From Caprimulgus europaeus (taxonomy: Eukaryota; Chordata; Aves; Caprimulgiformes; Caprimulgidae): a stretch of DNA of 64,000 nt. The translations under genes and the position numbers were made by a program. Below the pieces are notes generated by a model. That model saw only the letters and a list, made by a program, of their open reading frames with translations. It was not told where the DNA came from and made no database searches. Shown here in pieces: positions 32,501-44,859 of the stretch; position 1 is the first letter of the stretch, and each line of letters opens with the position of its first letter. The stretch spans positions 24,258,578 to 24,322,577 of the forward strand of contig OU015533.1 of NCBI GenBank assembly GCA_907165065.1. The letters are read 5' to 3'.

Positions 32501-35500
32501 GCCGGGTCCAGGAGGAAAATCCCCAGGTCTCTCGCTGGAGATACCCATCTCGAGAGGGAAACGTTTAGCGAAGTTTTTGCGTGTGTTTGTTTTTCTTGGC
32601 AAGAGAGCGCTCCTTGTGAGAGCCCACACCAACCCCAAACCCCACACGAGGTGCTTTAACCCTCCGCAATTACAGCCAGGCCGATCCCAGCGAAGGCGGA
32701 CGAGTGACAGAGCCAGGATGTGTTGTCCATTAAAAAAAATATATATACTGGAATATGGAAAGGCCGTTTTCTTCTTTTTTGAATCACAGTGTAAATGTGA
32801 TGATTCTGTGCGAGCCCATAACCTCTTTCCCCCCGCAGCCCCCCTTTTCCCTGTTTTATTCTTTTAGACAGAAAAGGCTATGAACTATTTCCAAATGTCT
32901 TTGGGTTTGTCCTTTAAACAGAACGAAAAGGGAATTTGCTTATTTTCTGATTAAACTACAAATGCGGCAGGAATCTGCCGAAAGATAATCGTGCAGCCCA
33001 AATACCGAGGCTGAGGGCTGCATCAGCGAACAATCTACATGCTAAAATCTCATCATACCAGATATGCGCTTCTGGGTCCACAGAAATACAGAAATACAAT
33101 AGAGGAAGGGCTGAGGCTTCGGGTGAAGCTGGGAATACAGTCAGTGCTACTGTGCGATCCCCACACTCTGAAATAACACCTTTGAACTAGTGGCCACCGT
33201 GCTATTTTGTTTATTTTATAAGCTTTCATATTTAGGAAAAGGCGTAATGTCATCAGAATGTTCCCACTCCCCGCCTTTGGTCAGAAAAATCCCGGGAATC
33301 CGAATCCTCAGCCCAGACGCCGACTCTTTCTATGAAAATATGACACAGAGAAATCTGGGCAACGTGACAGTTGCATTATTAAAAGAAGAAAGGACACGAT
33401 ATCGTAGCCAATTTTTTTTTTTCTTTAAATGAAAACTATTCTTCAATCTTCCCGCAACATAACAGCGTGGCATTAAATACACCATCCACGCGTTTAAAGA
33501 AAGACACCCTAAATAAAATGCTGAAATCGAGTAAATGAAAGGAATTTTACTGAAAGCTTCCTGGGTTCCAGCCTGCTTTGAAAGTAAGATATTTCTCACA
33601 ATACCTTTGTTACTGAAGGCATCTGCAAAATATCTAGCCTCTTTCGTACCTCTCTCCCATCCCCCTCCCATAATGAGACACAAACACAGCAAACTGCAAC
33701 TATGAGAATCCTCAGCACAGCCGAGGCAAAAAATAATCATATCACCAGTAATAAGGTTTAGGAAGATAAGGCGGTGAAAATTAAGCCCTGCTGCCACGTC
33801 TGGTAACCTCAAGTTTTTATCCCTGACATTTGCTAGAGGAGAAAACTGTAATGTCTACCTATGCTTTATTACAAACAGTAATTTACATCTGCATGGACCC
33901 ATTGGTAGAGTTGGTTTGCTTGGGTTTTTTTTTCCCCCTCCCTCGTTCAGAAAGTATGGGGCTCTGAGAGCAAAACCTTTATATTAATGTAGATTGTATA
34001 TCTCATTTATTGCATAATATTGATTTATTTATTAATGGTAATTACTTGATTCCATTTTAATATGATTTAAAACAAGAGTGACATTAAATGCCCAGAGCCT
34101 AAGTCCCCAGTTCCCCAGTGGCTCTCGCATGTTTATTCAACTTCTATTTACATCAAACTTAAACTTTCTTACTGTTCATTTTCAACAAAAAATTGCTGCC
34201 CGTTTTTAAAAACACTCATGATTTATCGTGAGCGAAGGGTCTTATGGAGCCCTTTTCCAGTCCTGAATACGATATTTAAATCATTATCATCACAACCACC
34301 ATCTGAGTTTATGTAGCGACATGCAAGAAATTAATATTTTCAATTAAAAATATCAAAGAGCCCTCATGTCTAATCAGGAGCCAAGAAGTCAGCTCCTCCA
34401 GCACCAGGGAGGCTGGAGTGGAAAGCAGCTCAGCGTTTGCTTATTGTTTTAACTTTACTGTTGGGCGAAAAACCCGCTGTAAGCCCCTGTGCTAACCCTG
34501 CAGCTGGGATATTTCTGGGACCCCCTTTTTCTGAAAGTGTAAATAAAAGATTATGAAAGAGCCATTTGATGGGCATAAAATTCCTGATTAGATTTAACAG
34601 TCAAGCCTTAAACTGCGTCAAGGAAAATAGTATTTTGTTTCTTTAAGCTCCATGGGTTGTCCGGGCTGTTGTTGAAGAGGAGGAAATTGCTAGAAAGCGA
34701 GGGGGGGGACCGCCGCGCTCGGTGGGAGCGTCGTCGGCTCCTCCGCGGCTTCTCTCCCGGTTCCCTCTTAGCCATGGCTCTGATCGTGATCTTACACCAA
34801 CAGCTCGCCGGAGTGCCCGCTCCGCCGCTCAGCCCGCCGTGCCCGGGGCGGGTGGGGGCTGCGCCAGCCGCGGGGGAGGCTGCGGGAAGGTCTTGAAAGC
34901 AGCGAATATGAGGAAGGTAATATTCAAACTCTCCGGCAACCCCAAAGCTGGAAACGGCAGTTGTAAAAGGCGCTGGCTCTTAACCTGACAATGATGTTGT
35001 ATTTGAACAGCTGCGATAAGGTTTTAAAAGGTCTGTCTCATTGCCACAGCGAAATTTTAAATAGGGTTATTGTTTCCAGCGGCGTAAAGTGTACGGCAAA
35101 GTGCACAACATCCAAACGCCAGGGAACGGGGGGAAATTCAAATCCACGCTGGTGGAAAACGCGTGTTTTCAGCTCTGCGAAAGACGCATTTAAATTCTTA
35201 AAAATCCTTTCACTTGCTGCCTGCTCTCGGGGACCTGAAAGGGTGTTTTGATGGTAGAAAGGCCCAAAACAAACAGGCGGATGAATCCGAAACAAAAATT
35301 ATCAACAAGTTCACTTTGTCTGGATAAACGTCCTTGATAGCATTAGTCCCATATAAGAAATATTCCAGTTTGAGAACAGTTTGGGGGGGGAAAACAGAAA
35401 AGAAAAAGAAAGGAAAAATTGTAATAAACTGTTTGTACCATCACTATTTAAAAAGTAAGAGCTTTGGGTGTAAATATGGGTACGAAGTGGTGGGGGAGGA

Positions 35501-36220
35501 AACAGTAAAGCACGTTTAAAATGTTGGGACGGAAACATCTGATTTGCGCTGTAGACAGTAACTGTTGCCTTCGGTATATTTTTTTAAATAGTACAGATGC
35601 ATTTCTCTTTCTTCTTAAAAAAAAAAAAAAGAAAGAAAGAAAAGAAAAGGAAAGTAAAGAAGAGAAAAAAGTTGCTGGAAGAGTTGCAGCGAGAATAAGA
35701 GTTCCTGTATGTTTTTTAATGAGCAATACTACTGAAGGAGAAATTATCTTTATGATGCTTTCAGTTTCCAGGGCAAGTGAAACCCCCCCCACCTTTTTTT
35801 TTTTTTTTTCCCAGGCGGTAGGGAGAGAGCACTGTAAAATAATTTTAGGAATGTAGCCTCCCTATAAAACTCGAGTTACGACAAAAGTCTAGCTTTTAAT
35901 ATTTGACGATTTGTGTTAAAACAAAAATTGACCTTCTCGGTTAGCAGCGAGGCAAAAAAATCAATAGTATAATTTTCAATAATTCATAACGCGAACGCCA
36001 TTATGCTAAATCTTGACTATTAATCTTATCCTTTACAAAGTCTCGATTGATTTGTTAATAAAACATCTTCCCGTGCGCGGCAACAGAGGGTATAACTCTT
36101 GAAAAAGCTTCAGAAGCAAGAAAATTACCAAGTAGCCCAGGAATGTAGATGAGGCTGTTATTGATCGCCCCTGATTCTCCCTAATACGCATTAATAAATC
36201 CCGCAACCTTTTGTCCCCGC
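29596..36220. other. Hoxd11-Hoxd10 intergenic region
   Basis: This is the longest gene-to-gene gap inside the Hox series here and no coding exon is recognised. CT/CA-rich simple sequence lies at 30635-30705 and G/T-rich (GGTT) sequence at 32315-32385. A possible but weaker CTCF-like motif is at 31372-31385. A strongly AT-rich stretch with many homeodomain and CDX-type cores lies at 33970-34390. Two nuclear-receptor type half sites (AAGGTCA and inverted) lie at 30562-30585. Confidence 0.6.
31372..31385 (+). promoter_or_regulatory. Weak CTCF-like motif, plus orientation
   Basis: CCACAGGAGGGCGC matches the CTCF core with two mismatches, one of them in the usually fixed AG pair. It is GC-rich in an otherwise AT-rich interval between Hoxd11 and Hoxd10. 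Low confidence. Confidence 0.25.
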
Positions 36221-36229
36221 ACTTGCCAG

Positions 36230-36600
36230 GAGCGCGGGGGCTTTCGCAGCAGCCACGGCGGGCAGGCGCCTCTTCCCGCCCGCCCTGACACCCCGGGGAG
36301 TTCCGCGCCCGCGGAGGCTCCACGGCGCGGCGGGGGGGGAGAGGGGGGGGCGGGCGGCACGGCGGGGCCCGGCCCGGCCCGGCTGCCGCAGCGCGGACGG
36401 CGGGGCGGTGCGGTGCGGTGCCGGCGCGGCGGCCTAGGGGTCGCTGTTGACCGCGGCGGGGCGCGGCGGGGCGGCGCGGCGGGGCGCGTCAGCGGCGGGG
36501 CGGCGAGGCGCGGGGCGGCGGGCGCTGCCATTGGCCCGCCTGTCATGTGGTCGCGCGGAGGCATCCGCAATTCCACGGGAATGTTTTCCTAGAGATGTCA
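36230..36600 (+). promoter_or_regulatory. Hoxd10 CpG-island promoter with inverted CCAAT box
   Basis: A 300 bp block of extreme GC content, including repeated GGCCC and GGCGGGGC units, precedes Hoxd10. An inverted CCAAT box (ATTGG) is at 36530-36534, 111 bp upstream of the start codon. No TATA box is evident. Confidence 0.55.
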
Positions 36601-36644
36601 GCCTACAAAGGACACAATCTCTCTTCCTCAAATTCCGCCCCAAA

Positions 36645-37386
36645 ATGTCCTTTCCCAACAGCTCTCCTGCCGCTAATACTTTTTTAGTAGATTCTCTCAT
36701 CAGTGCGTGCAGGAGTGACAGTTTCTACTCCAACAGCGCCAGCATGTATATGCCACCTAGCACAGACATTGGGACGTATGGGATGCAAACCTGTGGACTC
36801 CTTCCGTCTCTGGCTAAAAGAGAAGTTAATCACCAAAATATGGGTATGAATGTACATCCTTATATACCTCAAGTAGACACTTGGACAGACCCGAACAGAT
36901 CTTGTCGAATAGAGCAACCTGTTACACAGCAGGTCCCCACTTGTTCCTTCACTACAAATATTAAAGAAGAAAGCAATTGCTGCATGTATTCCGATAAGAG
37001 ATCCAAACTCATTTCTGCAGACGTCCCTTCCTACCAGAGGCTGGTGTCTGAATCATGCCCCATTGAGAACCCCGAGGTTCCTGTCCCAGGATATTTTAGA
37101 CTGAGCCAGACCTACGCCACTGGGAAAACCCAAGAGTACAATAATAGCCCTGAAACGAGTTCAACTGTAATGTTACAGTTAAACCCTCGCGGCAGCTCCA
37201 AACCGCAGATATCTGCTCAACTTCAGCTGGAAAAGAAAATGAATGAAAACCCGAACAACCAAGACAGCACCGCTAAAGTCTCTCAAGTGGAAAGTCCCGA
37301 GCCCAAGTCCACGTTGCAAGACGAGCGGAGCTGCCTGCCCGAAGGCTCCGTGTCCAGCCCAGAAGTCCAGGAGAAGGAGAGTAAAG
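36645..37386 (+). CDS. HOXD10: Homeobox D10, exon 1
   Basis: N-terminal exon of Hoxd10, an Abd-B class Hox transcription factor acting in lumbar motor neuron, hindlimb and limb bud patterning. The ATG at 36645 gives [21 protein letters not shown], the conserved group-10 start; upstream in-frame codons reach back to 36447 but lie in the GC-rich promoter and are not conserved sequence. Later conserved segments are [15 protein letters not shown], the [14 protein letters not shown] block and [17 protein letters not shown]. The exon ends in phase 1 at donor GTCTGT (37387). The full protein is 339 residues, about the usual length. Confidence 0.97.
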
Positions 37387-38806
37387 GTCTGTATTACCGA
37401 GTTTAAGCCGTGCCGTGGTGTAACTCCAAACACGCCAGCACCGTAAAGCAGGCTCGAATATATAGTAGCTAGCATCACAGCCACCACATTTAATGCTAAG
37501 GAGTATCGGGCTGCAGGTGCTGTGTCTCTGAAGATTTTGGCAGGCAAAAATGCTACACAAAAGGGTCCAAAGATTTTCTGTAGAGATCTGCCTCTCCCAT
37601 GCATGCAGACCGCCTCTGTGATGCGGGGAAAATAGCCGTGTGCTCCCTAATGCGCTGCAGCAGCCAAAAGCAGCCCCATACCTCTAAAAAAGCAGGGCTG
37701 GAGGTTGTAAAATACGGCCAGCTCAACTTTTCTCTCGTAATATTTCGCTGATTTTTTTTTTTTTTCACTGAGCCTTACTGCAGCTTGATTGCATTTGAAG
37801 TTAATTACGATCTTATTAAAATAGGTGAGGAATAGGTGCTACCAGGCTGGGTAAAATTGGAAATAAATGCACAATTAAAGCAGCAGCCCGCTATCTGCCT
37901 TGTTCAGAGGTGGGATATATCAATGTGGTGCTTTAGATAACCTTGGTTTGGTCTCCAAAACTACAACAGTATTGTGAAATGCGTTTGGAAGCTAAAGATG
38001 TTGGTAATCTGATTTTATGTTCTCTTTAAAACTGCGCTAAAGCCTTCCTTTCGAACGACGTGTGTCAAAGAATCCCAAAACGGGAAATTTTCTCCTCTCA
38101 AAACGTACTTTGCAACCTCTAGGTCAGTTTTTATCCTACGTGTGCATGGAGATTGTCTTTATCTGAATTATATTTAATAGTTGAAGTCGAGGCTTAGGTG
38201 GGGCAGATTTCTTTCTGGTGGGAAAAAAAAATCTAAAAGGAAAATGGGGGAAAAAAACGACCAACAAACCAACCAACCAAAAAACCCAACAGAGGCAGAA
38301 GGTGTTAATTTCTTGTATATATTTTGGCTAGGAAAACGTCTGGAAAATGTCTGCTCCTAGGTGTGCTGGTGCAATTCAGATGATGGCTGGGGGGGATGCT
38401 GCTGCAAAATACAGTGTGAGGGTATTTTGTAATTGGGATATTTTCGTAGCAAGTGTGTTGGGAGCCCGAGGCGGCCATGGCGAGGCTAGACCCGTTAAAA
38501 TGTGGCCGTGGGGCTGAGGGCAGGTTAAATATTGTTGAAATGTTAAACGCCAGCTGAAAACTTGCGAGCTGGTTTCTGGAAGGGGCAGGAGCGCGGGATG
38601 GCAGGAGGAAGGGTGCCGTGGGGGGGACGGGTGAGCCCAGCCTGGTAGCAGGTCTCCTCTCTGTGCCCACACCTCACCCGAGGTGTGCTTAATGCCCACA
38701 TCCACCATATCTGCCAGACACTGCAGAGGAAGGGTCATGGCCAAGGGTACACTCTAACAGCCTGAGGTATTTTTGATTTTTTTTTCTTCTTTTTTGATTT
38801 TGATAG

Positions 38807-39084
38807 AGGAAATCAAGTCTGATACTCCAACAAGCAATTGGCTAACTGCAAAGAGTGGCAGAAAGAAGAGGTGTCCTTATACTAAACACCAAACACTGGA
38901 ATTAGAGAAAGAGTTCTTATTCAATATGTATCTCACTCGAGAGCGCCGTCTAGAGATCAGTAAGAGCGTAAACCTCACTGACAGGCAGGTCAAGATTTGG
39001 TTTCAAAACCGCAGAATGAAGCTCAAGAAGATGAGCAGGGAGAACCGAATCCGGGAACTGACCGCTAATCTGACCTTCTCTTAA
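38807..39084 (+). CDS. HOXD10: Homeobox D10, exon 2 (homeodomain)
   Basis: Homeobox exon after acceptor TGATAG, joining as [20 protein letters not shown]. The single tryptophan in SNWLTAK is the PBX-contact residue of group 10. The homeodomain runs from about residue 265 ([20 protein letters not shown]) through [15 protein letters not shown], with the tail [12 protein letters not shown]. The intron is 37387-38806 (1420 bp), the longest among the Hox genes here, and carries an AACC-type simple stretch at 38262-38290. Confidence 0.98.
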
Positions 39085-39691
39085 ACCCTAACCCCGGGGG
39101 GGGCACCAGTGAGGAATGGGCACAACACTGCCGCTTGCTAAAGGCAGGAGAGACTCTGGCAAAACCCGGCATTTTCCAGTTTTGTTTTGTTTTGTTTTGT
39201 TTTTCTGATAGAATGTGACTCTTCGTCCTTCTTTTAGCGCTGCAAGTGAATATGTATTACTATGATGAGTATATATAAAACCTAGCACGTGTAATTTATT
39301 TTTGTTCTCATCGTAATGCAGGGTAACTATTATTGAATATTATCATTTGGTCTTAACTTATTGGAACTGTCGAACATTCAAGAAATGTGACTTTTTCATG
39401 TTTTTACTAACAAAGTGGTATTTATGTGGGGTTGTTACACGGGCCATAACGTTTTGAGTACATTCAATACTTCAAGAAAAAAAGGGGGGGAAAAACTTTG
39501 GGGGCGGGAGGGAAAGAGAAGCACATTATAATGTAACTATCCTCTCAAATGAACTTAGAGATTGTCCTTCGTAAAATGGAATATTTCCTTCTTCTCCATT
39601 GTAGACATTTCCTTGTGGTGCATATGTGGAATAGTAGTCGTTCAGCAGCAATATGTCCTTCTTGTGCATGTTCTGTTCGCATGTATAATGC

Positions 39692-39697
39692 AATAAA
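39692..39697 (+). terminator. Candidate Hoxd10 polyadenylation signal
   Basis: AATAAA preceded by AT-rich and followed by T/G-containing sequence, 608 bp after the stop codon and just before a long CTTT repeat. Confidence 0.5.
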
Positions 39698-39822
39698 CTC
39701 TGTAAACTACTGCCGTTCCTTTGGTTTTCTACAAATGTTTGAAGTACGGATGCAGGTTGGTCTCCTGATCTTTCTCTATCAGCAGCTCTTTGGACTGATG
39801 TAACTTCTTTGCCATTTTCTGG

Positions 39823-40345
<523 letters not shown>

Positions 40346-43050
40346 CCCCCTCTTTTTTTTTAGGGGTGGGGTGGAGATGGGGGCGGGAAATGATGTAAAC
40401 CTAATTCATTTATAATTGTGCCTGTAAACAAATGGTTAATTGATAAAATGCTGTGTGATGCTCGCAGTCTAACAAATTGAATCAAAAAAAAAAAAAAAAG
40501 AGGGAGAGAGAGAGAGAAAGCCGTAGTAAAATATTATGACCCAAACTGGACATCCTCATCCAATCAACTCATAAATGGTAAGTGATAAAAAAAATCTTTC
40601 TACTACAAGCTGTCAGCAATATGTGTGTCGTTTTATTTGACGTTTGTATGTTGATTTAAAAAATATCAGTCACTGCCTGCTTACAATGTGTAGACTTTGA
40701 TTTCGTGTCTTTACTCGCTTAAAAAAAACCCCATCATACCAAATGTGAAGCTGAGTATAAGTAAATGTTAAGGTGTTCGGTTCTTGGCCAGCTCAAGAGC
40801 TTTCAGAAGATGGTGGATGAGAAAATATTCCCTCAAACATCTGGCAAGGTTGGCTTTTTTGAGCAGAAAAGCTCCCAAGCGTGTTTACAAATGTACACCA
40901 GCCTCTTCAGACCTACTTTTGTCACTCTACACCGTTTCTGTTTGCTTAAAGATCGTTTTATTTCGCACAATTCCATTTTAGTAGCACATGTCCAGATAAT
41001 TAAGTTCACGACTCTTAACCCTTCCCGTACGTAGCTGAAAAATGTTATTCACAGGGCTCTGGACTGGAAGCTGAGGAAGGGCGTGTGTGAGAGAGAGAGC
41101 GGGTGAGTGCCTGTGTGAGCAGAAATACTAAGCAGAACTGCAAACGGCTCGCAAATGAACATGACTCCAAATTGAAGTGCAAATACTTGACCATACTTTC
41201 ACCTTCAAACACTTCTGGAAAAATAGCGTGGCTACTGTTTGCACTGGGAAACCAGCTTGCTCACAATCAATGCCCAGCCCTCCCCTAAGCAGTTTCTAAA
41301 TCAAAAAATTAAACGCAGGATAATGCCAACGTTGTCTGACTTGGTGACACTGATATTGCTCATATTGCAGCTAGTGGCCTTGTATTTTGCTCTCTTGTCG
41401 CTGATATTTAATTGAAGACAATGCTTTCTCGTGTGTATGTCTCCTCGTAGGGCAGAGATATATTTTCCTCAAACTGAAGCATCACCATTTTGAAGCTGTG
41501 GGAGCCGCAAGCACGTAGGTATTTTGTGCTTGCTCTCATTTCGAAAACAAACAAGAAAACGGTGACCAGAAAAAAACAACCCTCTTTAAATATTGTGTAC
41601 ACTTAAACTGTCTTTTCTTTTCCTTTAAAGATACTCGCTACATCACCAAAGAAGTTTCAGCAGTGGGAAGTAATTAGCTGGCTTCATACCAAGTGTTTAA
41701 CGTATATAAAAATGAGGCTCAGTCTAAGCTGCCTGCTTTATCAGTTTATATCTGTGTGAAGCGAGGGGCAATTCTTTGCCATGCCACAAGCCCTGCTCCT
41801 AGAGAAAAATACGAGGGGAGTAAGAAAACGCAAAAGAAAATGCTAAAGCGAGATGACAAAAAATGAGAGAGATTTTTTAAAAGAGAAAAAGGAAAAAAAG
41901 AGAAAAATATATGGTATTTTTTTTTAAAGAGAAGAAAACCTAAGAGAGTAATAAATCATTAAATAAACAGGAATTTCAGTCCCTTCCTCGTACCGGCCGG
42001 CGAGTAGGAAGTGTTTTCTCGGTGCTGTTGTTCGTGCCCTCGGCGGGCTGTGCTGCGGGCTTTCTCTAACTGTGCGTTTCCTCCAGATCCCGACACAGAC
42101 ATCGTCCCTCGCCCGGGAGAGCAGGCGTGGGCAGAAGACCTTGGGTAATCTAGTTTTCAATACTAACCGGGCACCGTTTTGCTCGGGGACGGATAACCGT
42201 GCCGGGAGGGAGGGAAGGGAAAGGGAGGAAAGGAAAATAAAGCAAAACCGGCAAAAATCTCACGTAGGCATTGAACGTGGCCTGGGCGGCCCGGCCCGGC
42301 TCCCCCTGAACTCGGGGAGCAGGAGCAGCTCTGCCGGGGAGCGGGAGGCAGCGTCATCCTCGAGCTCCTCCGCCGGCCGGAGCCTGCCGGCCTGCTGCCC
42401 CGGGGAGCTGCCCGGGCCGCACTGGGCACCGTAAAGGGGGCTGTGTTGGAGCTGTGTAGTCCCAAAGTTTCGCAGATACAGGAGCATGTGTTCAGCCACA
42501 CGTCAGTTGTGCTCGGAGACACAGGCTTTGCTGTTTCCATCCGTCCATTTTATTAGGGACACATTAATCTATAATCAAATACACCTCATAAAATTTTTAT
42601 TGAAAGGCATAAAATCATTACAGAGGTCTTCCACCTGTTTTAAAACAACACAATGGACATCTCTTTTAAAAAGTGTATCCTTTCCATGGAAACTTTCTGT
42701 CCGGGGAAGGGGGGTGGCGGGGGGGCGGCAGGCGGATAATAATACCCGCACATGCTCTGAAATATGGAAGTACCGCAATGTGCTTTTACAGTAACATTTT
42801 CCTGTTTTATGAGCAGTCGTTACAGTCCCAGCTTGCGATGGTTTGTTTTTACAGGCAAGAATCCCCCTTTCCCAGCGGGTTTCCTCAGCAGCTTGGAGTG
42901 TGATTAGCAAGCCAAGGCTGTTGGATTTATTTAAACACCCTGCCTCACATTGATTAAGAAATGAATGGCAGGAATCACTCAAAGGAGGTGAAGAAATAGT
43001 CCGCGCCCGCCGCGGCCGTGGGCTGCCAGTGCGGCCACGCCCGCCGCGCC
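40346..43050. other. Hoxd10-Hoxd9 intergenic region
   Basis: No coding exon is recognised. Mostly AT-rich. A GC-rich block lies at 42270-42430. A polypyrimidine-AG signal at 42077-42084 (TTTCCTCCAG) resembles a splice acceptor but no open, conserved exon follows. Confidence 0.55.
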
Positions 43051-43051
43051 C

Positions 43052-43251
43052 CGGGCAGGCAGGGCAGGCAGGCGGGCGGGCAGGGTAGGCAGGCGGGCAG
43101 GACGGGCAGCGAAGGCGGACAGCGAAGGCAGGCAGGGCGGGCAGGCAGGGGGGCAAGCAGGGCAGGCAGGCGGGTGGGCAAGCGGGTGGGCAGGCGGGCA
43201 GGCAGGGCAGACAGGGCGGGCAAGGCGGGCAGGGCAGGCAGGGCAGGCGGC
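43052..43251. repeat. GGGCAGGC-type minisatellite upstream of Hoxd9
   Basis: About 200 bp built from short G-rich units such as GGCAGGCGGGCA and GGGCAGGCAGGG, with drift. It ends about 250 bp before the Hoxd9 start codon. Repeated GGG and GG runs give strong quadruplex potential on the plus (coding) strand. It resembles the complement of the minisatellite at 8931-9148 (GGCAG core), but the units differ. Confidence 0.9.
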
Positions 43252-43380
43252 CCCGGCGCGGTCCGGGCGCGCAGCCGGAGCAGTGCGCTGTGCGGGGCCG
43301 TTGTTGATGATGATTTTTTTTTTAATCACAGCAGTCCCAGTTTAGCGGATTGATTTACTCGCAGTATTGGTAAATATGAT

Positions 43381-43484
43381 CACGTGGGCTGCACAACCAA
43401 TGGTTGAGGGTTGCAGTCTGCAAAATACTACGATTGTTCTCCGGGAGGGTATCATATACAGTTAACAGTGTAACCTTTTATATG
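43381..43484 (+). promoter_or_regulatory. Hoxd9 proximal promoter elements
   Basis: A CACGTG E-box is at 43381-43386, a CCAAT box at 43397-43401 and a TATA-like TTTATATG at 43477-43484. The last is only 20 bp from the start codon, so it is more likely 5' UTR or a homeodomain site than a TATA box. Confidence 0.4.
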
Positions 43485-43503
43485 ACTAAGAGGGGAGCCT
43501 AAA

Positions 43504-43830
43504 ATGTCGTCTAGTGGCACCATAAGTAACTATTATGTCGATTCTCTCATAGGCCATGAAAGCGAAGAAGTTTACGGGAGTAGATTCGTCCAGGGAGGTC
43601 ACAGTGCGACCTCCAGGCCATCAGGTGTTGCAGATAGTTCAGATTTTTCCTCCTGTAGCTTTGCACCAAAATCCACCGTGTTCTCCACCTCCTGGTCCAC
43701 GGTTCACCCTCAGCCGTCTGCGGCAATGACCGGGATCTACCACCCCTACATGCACCAGCCCCACTTAGGGGCAGCCGACGCCGGCCGCTACGTGCGCTCC
43801 TGGATTGAGCCCTTCCCGGGCTTCCCGGGC

Positions 43831-43861
<31 letters not shown>

Positions 43862-44158
43862 GCGGAGGCTCTGCGTCCAGCTCTGGCTCCTCCAACGGGC
43901 GCCACTACGGGATAAAGCCGGAGACGGGAGCAGCCGCCTCCTCGTCTTCCTCCTCCTCCTCCTCCTCCAAAAGGACTGAGTGCTCCTCGTCCCGGGAGTC
44001 CCAGGGGATCGGTGTGCCCGAGTACACGTGCAGCTCCTTCCTCCAGGAGCCCCGGGAGAAGGCGGCTGCCGGCAGCTCCAAGGACCCCGCCGCCTGCAGC
44101 CACAACCCCAGCCCGAGCAGCGATCTGAAGGAGGAGAAACAACAGCAACTTGACCCAA
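43504..44158 (+). CDS. HOXD9: Homeobox D9, exon 1
   Basis: N-terminal exon of Hoxd9, a group-9 Hox transcription factor acting in trunk, lumbar motor pool and proximal limb patterning. The ATG at 43504 gives [21 protein letters not shown], the conserved group-9 N-terminus. The segment [13 protein letters not shown] and the IYHPYMHQP block follow. The middle holds a run of about 10 glycines, a Ser/Gly-rich stretch and a run of about 10 serines; a lysine-rich tail precedes QQLDP at the junction. The exon ends in phase 1 at donor GTAAGT (44159), a consensus donor. The full protein is 298 residues, shorter than human because of shorter low-complexity runs. Confidence 0.97.
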
Positions 44159-44164
44159 GTAAGT

Positions 44165-44226
44165 AAAAAAAAAAAAAAAAAAGTGGGGGGAGAGAGGGAG
44201 AGAGGCAGAGAGAGGGGCAGAGAGAG

Positions 44227-44301
<75 letters not shown>

Positions 44302-44302
44302 A
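44165..44302. repeat. Poly-A and GAAA microsatellite in Hoxd9 intron
   Basis: A run of 18 A starts 6 bases into the intron, followed by GAGAGG-rich sequence and about 18 perfect GAAA units (44229-44302). The purine-only stretch is about 135 bp. Confidence 0.92.
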
Positions 44303-44563
44303 ATTGCCCCTTTGATTTATTGCTGAAACCTGTAAGGCTCGAACGTGCAAAACTGATAGTTTTACTAACCTATAAAAACGTCTAGACGCCTACCCCAGCG
44401 CAAGCAGCAACAAGCACCCATAAAAGACTCCACATAACCACCTACCATCAAGACATCATTTGTACAGTAAACAGACTGGGGTATTAAGGCTTTTATGATA
44501 ATTCCTCCAAAGTTGTGAAAACAGTCCATCCTTCGTTAAATTAATTTAACGACCTTTCTCTCT

Positions 44564-44584
44564 CCCCCCCCCCCCCCCCCCCCC
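44564..44584. repeat. C21 homopolymer in Hoxd9 polypyrimidine tract
   Basis: Twenty-one consecutive C residues lie 33 bp upstream of the exon 2 start, preceded by CTCTCTC, within the pyrimidine-rich zone before the acceptor. Homopolymers of this length are unstable and are often miscalled. Confidence 0.95.
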
Positions 44585-44617
44585 GCTCTCGTTCCCCATA
44601 TACCTCCCTTCTTCCAG

Positions 44618-44859
44618 ATAACCCTGCAGCAAACTGGATCCACGCTCGTTCAACGAGGAAAAAGCGTTGTCCCTACACAAAGTATCAAACTCTGGAACTG
44701 GAAAAGGAATTTCTCTTTAACATGTACCTCACTCGAGACCGCCGTTACGAAGTAGCTAGGATTTTAAATCTCACAGAGAGACAGGTCAAAATCTGGTTTC
44801 AGAACAGAAGAATGAAAATGAAAAAGATGAACAAGGAGAAAGGAAATAAAGGAGACTAA
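44618..44859 (+). CDS. HOXD9: Homeobox D9, exon 2 (homeodomain)
   Basis: Homeobox exon after acceptor TTCCAG, joining as [15 protein letters not shown]; the tryptophan of NWIHA is the group-9 PBX-contact residue. The homeodomain runs from about residue 231 ([20 protein letters not shown]) through [15 protein letters not shown], with the tail NKEKGNKGD and stop TAA at 44857. The intron is 44159-44617 (459 bp) and consists largely of simple sequence. Confidence 0.97.

Noticed and set aside
43547-44350. 267-codon minus-strand frame opposite Hoxd9 exon 1
   Set aside because: Antisense shadow of Hoxd9 and its GAAA repeat.
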